20,847 nucleotides of DNA from positions 1 through 20,847 of the IMG/VR virus record IMGVR_UViG_3300010391_000418. One strand, written 5' to 3'. The stretch is from a virus. Both the position numbers and the translations under genes were made by a program. The stretch's first letter is position 1, and each line of letters begins with the position of its first letter. Below are positions 13,235-20,847 of the stretch, piece after piece. The notes beneath the pieces are model-generated. The model was not told the DNA's origin, ran no database searches, and was given only the letters and a program-made list of their open reading frames with translations.

Positions 13235-16200
13235 ATGGGATTTCCTGATGTCCTCGGCAAGGTGAAGGATGTCCTCGGCAGTGTTACGCCGGGGGTGGTG
13301 AAGGATGCGTTGCTTGGGGATCGCACTGCACCGCCTACGCCGACTTCTGATCAGCAAGCTCGGGACTTGACCGACGCCTCGATTGGGCGTCAGCCGGGCG
13401 ACGAGGAAATCGTGAATCGGCTGAAGTCGTACCAGATTACGGCTAAAGCAATCCGGGTTTTGAATGAAGCTACGGGTGGCCTATCGGCCGGTCCTTTTGC
13501 TGGGACGACCCGTGCCCAGTGGGCCACCGGGCAGATACCGCAACCTCCCGATCCGTATACGATCGCCTCAACGGATCTACAGAGTTACTTCCAGCAAACG
13601 CCACGGGCGTCGCTGCTGTATGCCCGCAACTTCGACCCGCAGAACAAAGAGATAATGCCGTATCTGATCGAGTCACAGATAACTCGTCACGGTGGGTTGC
13701 TCTCGACGTTCAAATCAGCCGTTAGTGATCTGGCGGGCCGACCAATTGGGGGCGCACTGGATCTACTGGTGAAGCCCGCGAAGTGGGTAGAGATTCAGTA
13801 CGGCACGCACTTCGTCTGGAACGACATCGGCGACGCTTCTTTGAAGCGGGCAATGGCGAAGTACACCTATGAGGCACGGCTCAACCTAAATGATTGGAAT
13901 GGCTCGTGGGAGAGCAAGGCGCGGCTGCGGGCTGAGCAAATCGAGACTCAAGGACTGCGGGGGGATCAGGCTGCGTCCGAGTTCGAGAAGTGGATTCACA
14001 GCGAGGCGGGCAACCCCGGCCTCTCCGCAGCATTTACCGACTTCGCGGCACAAGTTGCGTTCGACCCCTTGTGGCTAGTGCCCGGCGATTCGATTTTGAA
14101 GGGCGCAGGCAAAGGCGTGCGCGCCGCTACTCGTCTTGATGAGGGGACTGCACTCAGTCGTCTGTTCCGTCTTGGTTCGGCGGCAGCCGCTCGTAGTATG
14201 TTTGGCTTCGACAGCGTGAATGAGATGTTGAAGGCGGACGAATTGGCCTATCGTACAGCACAAATTACCACGCCGGGCCTGCGCGGGTCGCAACTTTGGC
14301 TCTTTGAAAAGACACCCCAACGGCTCGGTGATTCCATAGCTCGTGAGACTTCCTTGGCGCTGTCAGGACCTTTGGCGCGAGCAACGACGTTGGACGATCA
14401 GATTGGGGTGCTGGCTCATTTCAACGAGGTGATGCGCACCGGCAAAGTCGAGGGCGAGGCAGCGGTCTTGTTTGGCAAGGACTTGTTTTCCAAGCCAGTC
14501 TTCGCTCAAGCACAAGCGCGGTTGGGGCAGTTGGCCGGGCGGCAGGCTGTGGAGGGCGTGCTGGAAGGTCTGACGAAGCATCCGAATCTTGCGGCGGCAC
14601 CGGCGGCGGAGCGTGCGCGCCTGCTGTCGTTGCACGTGGAAAGTACGATGCGCACGGCGATGGTGGACGCACAGAACGCGATCTACCCGCAGTGGTTTAG
14701 GAAGCGCTACTTGCCAATCGTCGCGTGGCAGAAAGCGACGATGGGCATGTTCACCCTCTCGCGGCCGGGATTCGTCGCCTTGAACATGGGCAATAACCTG
14801 TTCACGTATATGTGGACTGGCCTTCTGCATCCTACCGCAATTCCTGATATGGCACGCGACTTTGGTCGCGCACTGCACGCGGAAACCTTCTCGAAGGAAG
14901 TGCCCGAAGTCTGGAAGAAACTGGCCGTGTCACAAGGGATCGACTTCAACGACGTCGAGCGGACGATTGCTGGCAACGTGACGCGAGAGGAAATCTTCGG
15001 GCAGATCGACAAGCGCGGCTTCAACTTGAACGACGACGATTTGAACGTGAAGCTGGCCTTGAAAGCGGCGCGACAGGCTGTCACGAAGCCACTCAAGGAC
15101 CTGACGCCATTCAAGTTCTCCTCGGTGCTGACGTGGCCGGTTCTGGCTGCTTCGCGGCTGGATCGTGGCACTCGTCGCGCGACGTTCTACAATGCGCTGA
15201 AGGAACAGGTGAATCTTGGCACATCTCCGGCTCGGGTAATCAATGGGCTCATCCCCGAACTGAAGAAGGGGCTGATGGGGTCTGGCCTCGACGCAAAGAC
15301 GGCGGAACGCTGGGAGGGGCACATGATCTCCTCGATGCGCTCCTTCATCTACGGCGGCGGTTCAATGGCCGATCCTAATGCGATGCGGGCAGCGTGGCTC
15401 AGGGCGTCGCAAGAGTTGATCGACAGTCGTCCAGCGTCACACGTGTCCGCTTACGACTACGCGCTGCGCTACGCGCGGGAGCGTCTTGGCATGACGGAGG
15501 AAGCGGCGGTCCACTACATTCGTGACCTAGACCCGACCATCACGCAGATTCATAACGAGGTCTTTCAGCAGTTGGGAGACACGCCAGACGTGAAGCTGGC
15601 GATTGATCGGCTCGACAACATCGGCGACAAGCTGTGGACAGTGGACCGAGTGTCTGCCAACGCCACAAAGACCGCTCCGGTGCTTCGTCCGGCGACTGGC
15701 TACAGTCGGGGGCTGTCTCTGACTGAGGACGGTATCCGTGAGGACCTGCTGGATAGCGTGAAGCACATTGATCGGCTGGCGAGCACGGTGCTGCCCGACT
15801 GGGCGGGCAATGCTTTTGCCCGGCGCAAGATCCTTGGCGCGGCTGATGAGATGATTCAAGGCCGCTTGGCCCGCTTGGCAAACGTGCGACGCGCGAAGAT
15901 GGAGGCCCTCGCGGCAGGCGCAGCGAGCACTCCTGAATGGGCCAAGCGTGAGGCAGAGTTGTGGACCGATTACCGAGACTTCACGCGCGAAGCACAGCGC
16001 GGCTTGTTTGATGCTGTCCACGCGGAACTGAGTAGCGTAGATGAGCACACGCAGAAGGTCATCGAAGACTGGTACGCGACGCTGATCAAAACACAGGACG
16101 AGCACCAGAAGATCATTCAAGCGGCTCGGACGATCGACACACCGGAAGCGTGGGAGAAGGCGGGCGAGAAAGTCAAGAACGTCTACGAACAGGCGGCTCT

Positions 16201-18649
16201 ACGGCGTGCGGACATTTTCAACTGGGCACCGAATGAGGCCGAAATGAACATGGGCCACCTGCGCCCAACTGCCCCTCTTGTGCGCCAGAATGAGGAGTTC
16301 ATCAAGTACGTCGCCGACAACCTCGGGGCGGATCTGGCGGCTGCAATCCATGGTGGGACTGGCATCACAGGCACCGCTACGGCACATGACATCCTGCGCT
16401 CGGCCGCTAACGATGTCGCAGAACGAGCGCCGGATATTGCTCGGCAGCATGTGGCGAACGCCCGCGCGAAGACGGACTTCGTAATGCTTGACTACGACAA
16501 CCAGATCGGGCTCGACTCGGCGTTGCAGATGTTTGCGCCTTACGAGTTCTTCCCGACGCGGACTGCCTACAACTGGGCGATTCGTGTGGCTCGGAACCCT
16601 GGGACAGGGGCGGCGTTGGTGAAGGCGATTCTCAACCCGGCGGATTACGCATCGCGCTACGGTCAGCCTGATCGTTTGAAGTACCGCATCCCGATCCCCA
16701 TCCCGTTTCTACAGGATTGGCTGCGGGGGATGCCGTTCATCGGTGACAAGATCCAGAGCGCTGACTTCGGCAATATCTATTGGGTTGACCCGTTGCAGTA
16801 TATGTTCCCGCTGACGAACTTCCGCAACGAGTTCGACGACGAAGCAAAGACGGGCGTCGGGCTTGGCGGTGTGGCAAACTACTTTGAGCAGAACACGCCG
16901 CTTGGTATCTCTCCGTTCGCGAAGATCATTGGGGGCTTCACGGGCCTGTTGGATCGTGATGCGTGGACCAACTCGATGTTCCAAGGCGGGCCGTTCGGTA
17001 TTCCGATGACGGCCTACGGCGCGGCGGCTGGTAAGTGGCTCTACACCGGCGACGGGTCGGATGTGCCGGACACCGAGAAGGACGCCTTCACTCAGCTTGG
17101 TCACTTCACCAAGAACTACCTTGCGCAGATCGTGGGTCTGAAGGGCAACCGCTTCGATGACTACCGCCGCGAGCGGGCTCTTGCCTCGGTGGTCGCTGAG
17201 GGAAAGATCACGGCTGACGACGCTAAGGACGCGATGTTCACACACAAGGGCGAGACGTGGAACAAAGCGGTGAAGGCGGCGGAGTCAGAGAAGTTTCTCT
17301 CGGACTTCACTGGCTGGCTTGGATTCCGCGTTACAGGCTCCATGAAGGGCGAGCAGATTCGACTTGGAGAGAAAGCGCTGTACTCGAAAGCGGCGGCGGA
17401 AGGCACGCTCTCGGACTTCTTCGCGAAGTTCCCTGACTACGAAGTTTACAACATCGCCGTCAAGGGCATTAAGGACCCGAAGGAACGACAGGCCGCGCTA
17501 GAGACAACGCTGTACTACCGCGACTTGGAAACCTACGTGAACGCGCCATACCAGAAGTCTCTTGACGACTTGGAGACGCGCATCGATGCGATTCGTGGCA
17601 AGGATTCTCTCACGGAGTCGGACATTGAGCAGATCAAGTATCTGAACGACAACGTGGCCTCGATCAAGAACGAACAGCGAACCGTCCGTGACATGGTGGA
17701 TCGTGCCTATCCGAATCGGACTACGGATCTGTCGTTGAGGATGCCGCCGAAAGAGCGCGCTCTCACCGAAGCCGCCGCCGGGTGGTACGACATGCAACAG
17801 GGGGTGGGGGATGGCGTCCCGGCCGATGAGTCTTACGAGGACTTCCAAGCCCGCCGAGAAAGCTGGCTTCGTGCTCTGCCCGCCAAGGGCTCCGATCAGT
17901 CGGAGTACGATTGGGAACAGTTGTTCGGAGAGTACCAAGTAACTGTTAGTCGGTACAATCTGATGATCAACAAAGCCTACGGCAACGGAGACTTTGATGA
18001 GGGCCAGCGCTTGTCTGACGAGCGCGATGCCATGCTGTCGGCAGTCCATGAGAAGGCGGCCGAGCGGGTCACGCGCTACGACATGGAACACTGGCTCGCC
18101 CAGTTCTCGCGCCGGGCGACGCCCGCTGAGGTAGAGTTCAACACCGCAGCCGATCAGTTTCAGCTTTGGATGTCTCTCGTTGGCGATCTCTCGCCCCTGA
18201 CAAATCGGCAGAAGGCGGCAGTGTCGGCGTACTTCCGCTCCCTCCCGCTGTTGCAGAAGCACTACAACGCCTCAATCCTCAACATCAACCTGCTGAACGG
18301 CGACCAGTTAGCGGCCTTCGCCCGGCGCAAGGAGATTCGGGATCACTACAACAACCTTGCGACGGATGACGCCAAGATCGATTACATGAAGTCGGTGGCC
18401 GACGAATACAACGCGATTCAGGACATGCTGGGCCTGCCGCGCGTGGACATTGTGGATGTGCGGCCCTCTCCTCCCGGTGTGAGCCATTCCAGCTACTCTA
18501 GCGCTCTTGACGGCTTCAGTGGGGGCGGGCGGGACCTGACGGACTTTCTCGCAGGCGGACCGGACGATATTCAGTCCGACAAGCCAATGGCCATCGAGAC
18601 ACGAGATGTCCAACGCTATGTCACCGCGACGATCGGACGCGGGTACTAG
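13235..18649 (+). CDS. Giant virion-associated protein, 1804 aa
   Basis: This single frame takes up a quarter of the window. It starts with an amphipathic repeat (DVLGKVK, DVLGSVT; a 13-base DNA repeat at 13247 and 13268). The rest is mostly helical. Two stretches resemble blocks I associate with very large phage proteins: SRPGFVALNMGNNLFTYM (about 508-526) and MFAPYEFFPTRTAYNWAIR (about 1097-1115), the second like the 'PFy.wtR..ip' block seen in such proteins. A long acidic helical region follows (about 1490-1560: LDDLETRIDAIRGKDSLTES). I see no lysozyme, transglycosylase or protease motif and no repeats typical of tape measures. It is most likely an internal head or ejection protein. GGGGAT (13221-13226) serves the ATG 3 bases after the upstream stop. 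Confidence 0.72.
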   Translation: MGFPDVLGKVKDVLGSVTPGVVKDALLGDRTAPPTPTSDQQARDLTDASIGRQPGDEEIVNRLKSYQITAKAIRVLNEATGGLSAGPFAGTTRAQWATGQIPQPPDPYTIASTDLQSYFQQTPRASLLYARNFDPQNKEIMPYLIESQITRHGGLLSTFKSAVSDLAGRPIGGALDLLVKPAKWVEIQYGTHFVWNDIGDASLKRAMAKYTYEARLNLNDWNGSWESKARLRAEQIETQGLRGDQAASEFEKWIHSEAGNPGLSAAFTDFAAQVAFDPLWLVPGDSILKGAGKGVRAATRLDEGTALSRLFRLGSAAAARSMFGFDSVNEMLKADELAYRTAQITTPGLRGSQLWLFEKTPQRLGDSIARETSLALSGPLARATTLDDQIGVLAHFNEVMRTGKVEGEAAVLFGKDLFSKPVFAQAQARLGQLAGRQAVEGVLEGLTKHPNLAAAPAAERARLLSLHVESTMRTAMVDAQNAIYPQWFRKRYLPIVAWQKATMGMFTLSRPGFVALNMGNNLFTYMWTGLLHPTAIPDMARDFGRALHAETFSKEVPEVWKKLAVSQGIDFNDVERTIAGNVTREEIFGQIDKRGFNLNDDDLNVKLALKAARQAVTKPLKDLTPFKFSSVLTWPVLAASRLDRGTRRATFYNALKEQVNLGTSPARVINGLIPELKKGLMGSGLDAKTAERWEGHMISSMRSFIYGGGSMADPNAMRAAWLRASQELIDSRPASHVSAYDYALRYARERLGMTEEAAVHYIRDLDPTITQIHNEVFQQLGDTPDVKLAIDRLDNIGDKLWTVDRVSANATKTAPVLRPATGYSRGLSLTEDGIREDLLDSVKHIDRLASTVLPDWAGNAFARRKILGAADEMIQGRLARLANVRRAKMEALAAGAASTPEWAKREAELWTDYRDFTREAQRGLFDAVHAELSSVDEHTQKVIEDWYATLIKTQDEHQKIIQAARTIDTPEAWEKAGEKVKNVYEQAALRRADIFNWAPNEAEMNMGHLRPTAPLVRQNEEFIKYVADNLGADLAAAIHGGTGITGTATAHDILRSAANDVAERAPDIARQHVANARAKTDFVMLDYDNQIGLDSALQMFAPYEFFPTRTAYNWAIRVARNPGTGAALVKAILNPADYASRYGQPDRLKYRIPIPIPFLQDWLRGMPFIGDKIQSADFGNIYWVDPLQYMFPLTNFRNEFDDEAKTGVGLGGVANYFEQNTPLGISPFAKIIGGFTGLLDRDAWTNSMFQGGPFGIPMTAYGAAAGKWLYTGDGSDVPDTEKDAFTQLGHFTKNYLAQIVGLKGNRFDDYRRERALASVVAEGKITADDAKDAMFTHKGETWNKAVKAAESEKFLSDFTGWLGFRVTGSMKGEQIRLGEKALYSKAAAEGTLSDFFAKFPDYEVYNIAVKGIKDPKERQAALETTLYYRDLETYVNAPYQKSLDDLETRIDAIRGKDSLTESDIEQIKYLNDNVASIKNEQRTVRDMVDRAYPNRTTDLSLRMPPKERALTEAAAGWYDMQQGVGDGVPADESYEDFQARRESWLRALPAKGSDQSEYDWEQLFGEYQVTVSRYNLMINKAYGNGDFDEGQRLSDERDAMLSAVHEKAAERVTRYDMEHWLAQFSRRATPAEVEFNTAADQFQLWMSLVGDLSPLTNRQKAAVSAYFRSLPLLQKHYNASILNINLLNGDQLAAFARRKEIRDHYNNLATDDAKIDYMKSVADEYNAIQDMLGLPRVDIVDVRPSPPGVSHSSYSSALDGFSGGGRDLTDFLAGGPDDIQSDKPMAIETRDVQRYVTATIGRGY

Positions 18650-18653
18650 CCAC

Positions 18654-18683
18654 TTGACACCGCCTGGCGCAATCTGGTATACT
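18654..18683 (+). promoter_or_regulatory. Strong extended -10 promoter for scaffold and capsid genes
   Basis: TTGACA (18654-18659) is a perfect -35. TATACT (18678-18683) follows after 18 bases and is extended by TGG (TGn, 18675-18677). It lies in the 66-base gap between the giant gene and the scaffold, which has AGGAGG at 18701-18706. Around the predicted start, an imperfect palindrome (ACTC, TATA, GAGT; 18681-18694) and GTATA/TATAC arms (18677-18681, 18686-18690) could bind a regulator. It is the best promoter in the window and fits high capsid output. Confidence 0.82.
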
Positions 18684-18715
18684 CATATACGAGTGAGCTT
18701 AGGAGGAACAAGAAG

Positions 18716-19585
18716 ATGACAGATACAGTAGCGATTGAAGAAGTCGTCCCCGGTTCGCCGGGCGATCCGTTCACCAAGGCTTCGGCCCCTGCGCCAGCCC
18801 CATCCCCCCCGCCAGCCGGGGGTGAAGGTGCGGCTCCAGCAGCGACCCCGGAACCGGGCAAGGACGGCGCACCAGCGGCAGTGGACCCTGCTTCAGGCGC
18901 AGTAGTGGCGGACTCGGACGCCGACGAGGAGCTTTCTCCAGAGGAGGAAGCGGCCATCGACGTGCTCATTGAGCAGATTCGGACGGAAGTCCGAACTGAG
19001 GAGCTTCCGAAGGTCCAAAGTGCCTACGACCGACGCATCGCTGCGTTGGAACGGAAGGCAAACGCAGACGTTCAGGCGGCTGCGGTTCGGGAACAGGCGC
19101 TTCAAGAGCAGGTCCGTGAGGCTCAGCTTAACGGCCTGTCTGATGAAGAGAAGGCCCGGCTCCGAAGTGGGTGGAACCTCGAAGACGAGAAGGCGAAAGT
19201 CGATGCCTATCGTCTGGAAGTTGAGGCATACCACAGGGAGGTCTACATCGCGGAGTGCGTGGCTCAGTTTGGTACTGAGCTAGGCATCGCGGCGGATGAT
19301 CTCGCGGACTTCAACTCGCCAGAGGAGATTGAAGCCTTTGTCAAGGATACGGCTCTGGCCCACTATCGGGACATCGCCGCCGGTCGTGTCGATGCCCCAG
19401 CAGCCCCGGCTTCGGCCCCGGCCGCAAAACCCGCGTCTGCGGTCCCCGCCGGGTCAGACGCTCCCTCAGATGGGGGCGGCGGCTCAGCAGTCCCACAAAT
19501 CGCGCAGTTCGATCCTCGCCCCGGCAAAGAGGCGATGGCAGCGAATATCGCAAGTGGTGGATGGGAGACGGTGCGGGTCGGTTAG
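18716..19585 (+). CDS. Capsid scaffold-like protein, 289 aa
   Basis: It lies directly before the major capsid gene, the usual place for a scaffold, and has the usual composition. The N-terminal 85 residues are Pro/Ala-rich and acidic (APAPAPSPPPAGGEGAAPA, then DADEELSPEEEAA). A long charged helix or coiled coil covers about 80-180 (VLIEQIRTEVRTEELPKVQS, LERKANADVQAAAVREQALQ). A second Pro/Ala-rich linker lies at about 223-255, followed by a short conserved-looking tail (QFDPRPGKEAMAANIASGGW). Scaffolds guide shell assembly and leave or are cleaved before DNA packaging. It has a strong Shine-Dalgarno site 9 bases before the ATG. No protease domain is fused to it. Confidence 0.77.
   Translation: MTDTVAIEEVVPGSPGDPFTKASAPAPAPSPPPAGGEGAAPAATPEPGKDGAPAAVDPASGAVVADSDADEELSPEEEAAIDVLIEQIRTEVRTEELPKVQSAYDRRIAALERKANADVQAAAVREQALQEQVREAQLNGLSDEEKARLRSGWNLEDEKAKVDAYRLEVEAYHREVYIAECVAQFGTELGIAADDLADFNSPEEIEAFVKDTALAHYRDIAAGRVDAPAAPASAPAAKPASAVPAGSDAPSDGGGGSAVPQIAQFDPRPGKEAMAANIASGGWETVRVG
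18978..18995 (+). repeat. Hairpin with GNRA-type loop inside the scaffold gene
   Basis: TTCGGAC (18978-18984) and GTCCGAA (18989-18995) pair perfectly around GGAA, a GNRA tetraloop that is unusually stable in RNA. It is in frame in codons for IRTEVRTEE. Seven-base arms occur by chance, but the tetraloop is suggestive. Confidence 0.35.
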
Positions 19586-19607
19586 TAGTTAGAAGGAACC
19601 AAACAAC

Positions 19608-20801
19608 ATGGCTGGCACAATCGCAACTCTGCGCACCGCTGGGGTTCCCTCGGGTTACCCGGCGGAAATCGATGCTACCGTCAAGGTGCGGTGGGTCGCT
19701 CCGCTACTCATCAACATGAGCGAGCGCTCGGTGGACTTCCTCAAGTACATCGGGGGCGTCGAACAGTTCGAGTACAACAACACCAAAATCGAATGGGTCG
19801 AGGATGACGTTTGGAACCGTCGCCCCACGCTGTCTGGCACGCCACTGGGCTCAGGTGGTACGGCGCTTACGGTTACCGGGCAGTCGCATCGCTACCCGAT
19901 CGGCACGGTGTTCTTCAACGTCACGAAGGGCGAGTACGTTCGCGTAAACGCTATCGCTGACGCGAACACCCTGACGGTCACGCGCGACCTCGGTACGGTC
20001 CTCGGTTCAACCCCGGCGTGGGCGGCGACGGACGATGTTCTGGTCGCGGCCTTCACCATGCAAGAAGACGACAACTGGACCTACCGGCCCACTTCCATCT
20101 TCAACCTCCCGTTCAACCTCTCGCAGGCCCAGCACGTCGCCGTTCAGGCTTCGTACCGCCGCCAAGAGACGGCCCTGTACGGGCTTCAAGGCTCCGACCT
20201 CGACATGCAGGCGGCGAATACCGTCGCCGAGCAGTTCGTGTCGATGGAAGGTGCCGTCATCCACGGTACTCGCTTCGCCGGTTCGGCGTCGGTTCCGTCG
20301 ATGGCAGGTGGCCTCAAGTTCTACATCACCAGCGCGAACGGCGCACAGGTGACGGACCTTGGGGGCGCTGCGATGACCCGCAAGGACATCGACGACATCC
20401 TGCAAGCGCTGTTCTACAGCGTTGGTATGGAGAAGATTTCTCGCACGCTGCTCGTGTCGGCGTGGGCCAAGCGGAAGATCACGTCCTTCTTCTCGTCTGC
20501 GGAGCGTCTGGCTCCCGGCGCGACGGAGGCGGGTGTGGTCATCGACCGCTTCAACACGGACTTCGGCCCGGTTGATGTGCTCGTCCACACGGCCCTCGCG
20601 AAGAACGAGGCGGTCTTCCTCCGCAAGGAAAACCACAGGGTCGGGCATCACGGCCAGCTTGGCCGCCCGCACCTGCTCCAGACTGCGGCTCCGTCCGCGA
20701 CTGGCCCCCGCAACCAGCGCGCGTTCTACGCGGACTGGTCGCAGATCCACAGCGGTCCACAGGCTGAAGGTCGTCTCATCAACTTCAGCACCACGACCTA
20801 A
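19608..20801 (+). CDS. Major capsid protein, SU10/DUF5309-like, 397 aa
   Basis: Position after the scaffold, length near 400 and sequence pattern point to the head shell protein. The start (TAGVPSGYPAEIDATVKVRW) leads into SERSVDFLKYIGGVEQFEYN and then the E-loop-like KIEWVEDDVWNRRPTLSG, which matches the 'f.W.ed...p' stretch of the DUF5309/SU10-type capsid family as I know it. A strand-rich insert, HRYPIGTVFFNVTKGEYVRV, with NTLTVTRDLGT, follows. The end (GPRNQRAFYADW, AEGRLINFSTTT) resembles the family's closing strand. An AAGGAA site (19593-19598) precedes the ATG. Family membership is by recall; the HK97 fold is inferred. A hairpin terminator follows. Confidence 0.87.
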   Translation: MAGTIATLRTAGVPSGYPAEIDATVKVRWVAPLLINMSERSVDFLKYIGGVEQFEYNNTKIEWVEDDVWNRRPTLSGTPLGSGGTALTVTGQSHRYPIGTVFFNVTKGEYVRVNAIADANTLTVTRDLGTVLGSTPAWAATDDVLVAAFTMQEDDNWTYRPTSIFNLPFNLSQAQHVAVQASYRRQETALYGLQGSDLDMQAANTVAEQFVSMEGAVIHGTRFAGSASVPSMAGGLKFYITSANGAQVTDLGGAAMTRKDIDDILQALFYSVGMEKISRTLLVSAWAKRKITSFFSSAERLAPGATEAGVVIDRFNTDFGPVDVLVHTALAKNEAVFLRKENHRVGHHGQLGRPHLLQTAAPSATGPRNQRAFYADWSQIHSGPQAEGRLINFSTTT

Positions 20802-20813
20802 GAGATGCTCTGA

Positions 20814-20845
20814 AGGGGCGTGGCGGTAACCAATCCGCCACCCCT
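20814..20845 (+). terminator. Hairpin terminator after the capsid gene
   Basis: GTGGCGG (20820-20826) and CCGCCAC (20835-20841) form a perfect 7-bp stem around TAACCAAT. The stem continues past one unpaired C (20819) with GGG against CCC (20816-20818 with 20842-20844). It starts 13 bases after the capsid stop. The window ends right after it, so the expected T-run cannot be seen. Confidence 0.72.
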
Positions 20846-20847
20846 CC

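Noticed and set aside
17498-18262. Long open frame on the - strand, 254 codons
   Set aside because: It lies inside the giant gene, has no ribosome site or motif, and would be the only kind of minus-strand gene in a one-strand gene array.
18771-18850. C-rich Pro/Ala-coding stretch in the scaffold gene as a possible tandem repeat
   Set aside because: It is low-complexity coding sequence for a flexible linker; no regular repeat unit is found.
20007-20750. Long open frame on the - strand, 247 codons
   Set aside because: It is the antisense of the major capsid gene, with Arg/Val/Asp-rich composition typical of antisense GC-rich frames.

Overview
The window is a stretch of a tailed double-stranded DNA bacteriophage genome. 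Every gene I can support lies on the + strand. Genes are packed head to tail with TAATG and ATGA overlaps or gaps of a few bases, and the DNA is GC-rich (roughly 60% by eye). It contains large terminase, portal, scaffold and major capsid genes and no integrase, tRNA, rRNA, CRISPR array or insertion sequence. The host cannot be named from the sequence; promoters and Shine-Dalgarno sites are of ordinary bacterial sigma70 type. No stretch above 300 bases lacks a gene; the longest gap (4336-4410) carries a promoter.

Left part (1-4335), small-gene, protease and replication region: the tail of a truncated small gene, several small phage proteins, an HNH endonuclease (488-877), a tiny membrane peptide, a first ClpP-like serine protease (1307-2053), a small conserved phage protein (2062-2331), a holin-like hydrophobic protein (2328-2564), a winged-helix replication-initiator-like protein (2561-3361), an unknown protein (3354-3722) and a second ClpP-like protease (TTG start, 3715-4335). 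The initiator gene contains a cluster of CCCTAACA repeats just after its DNA-binding domain, which resembles an origin embedded in its own initiator gene, as in phage lambda.

Middle part (4344-13231), packaging and virion region: a sigma70-like promoter precedes a run holding a small helical protein, two basic Ala/Gly-rich proteins, the large terminase (7322-9073), the portal (9075-11096), and four unrecognised genes, of which the last is a one-membrane-segment protein.

Right part (13235-20847): one 1804-residue protein, then a strong extended -10 promoter feeding a scaffold-like protein and the major capsid protein, then a hairpin terminator at the window edge. The layout fits a lytic phage whose capsid genes have their own strong transcription unit. 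Many products are unrecognised; the best leads are the putative intragenic origin, the pair of ClpP-like proteases placed away from the capsid genes, and the giant protein with companions that share its type of N-terminus.
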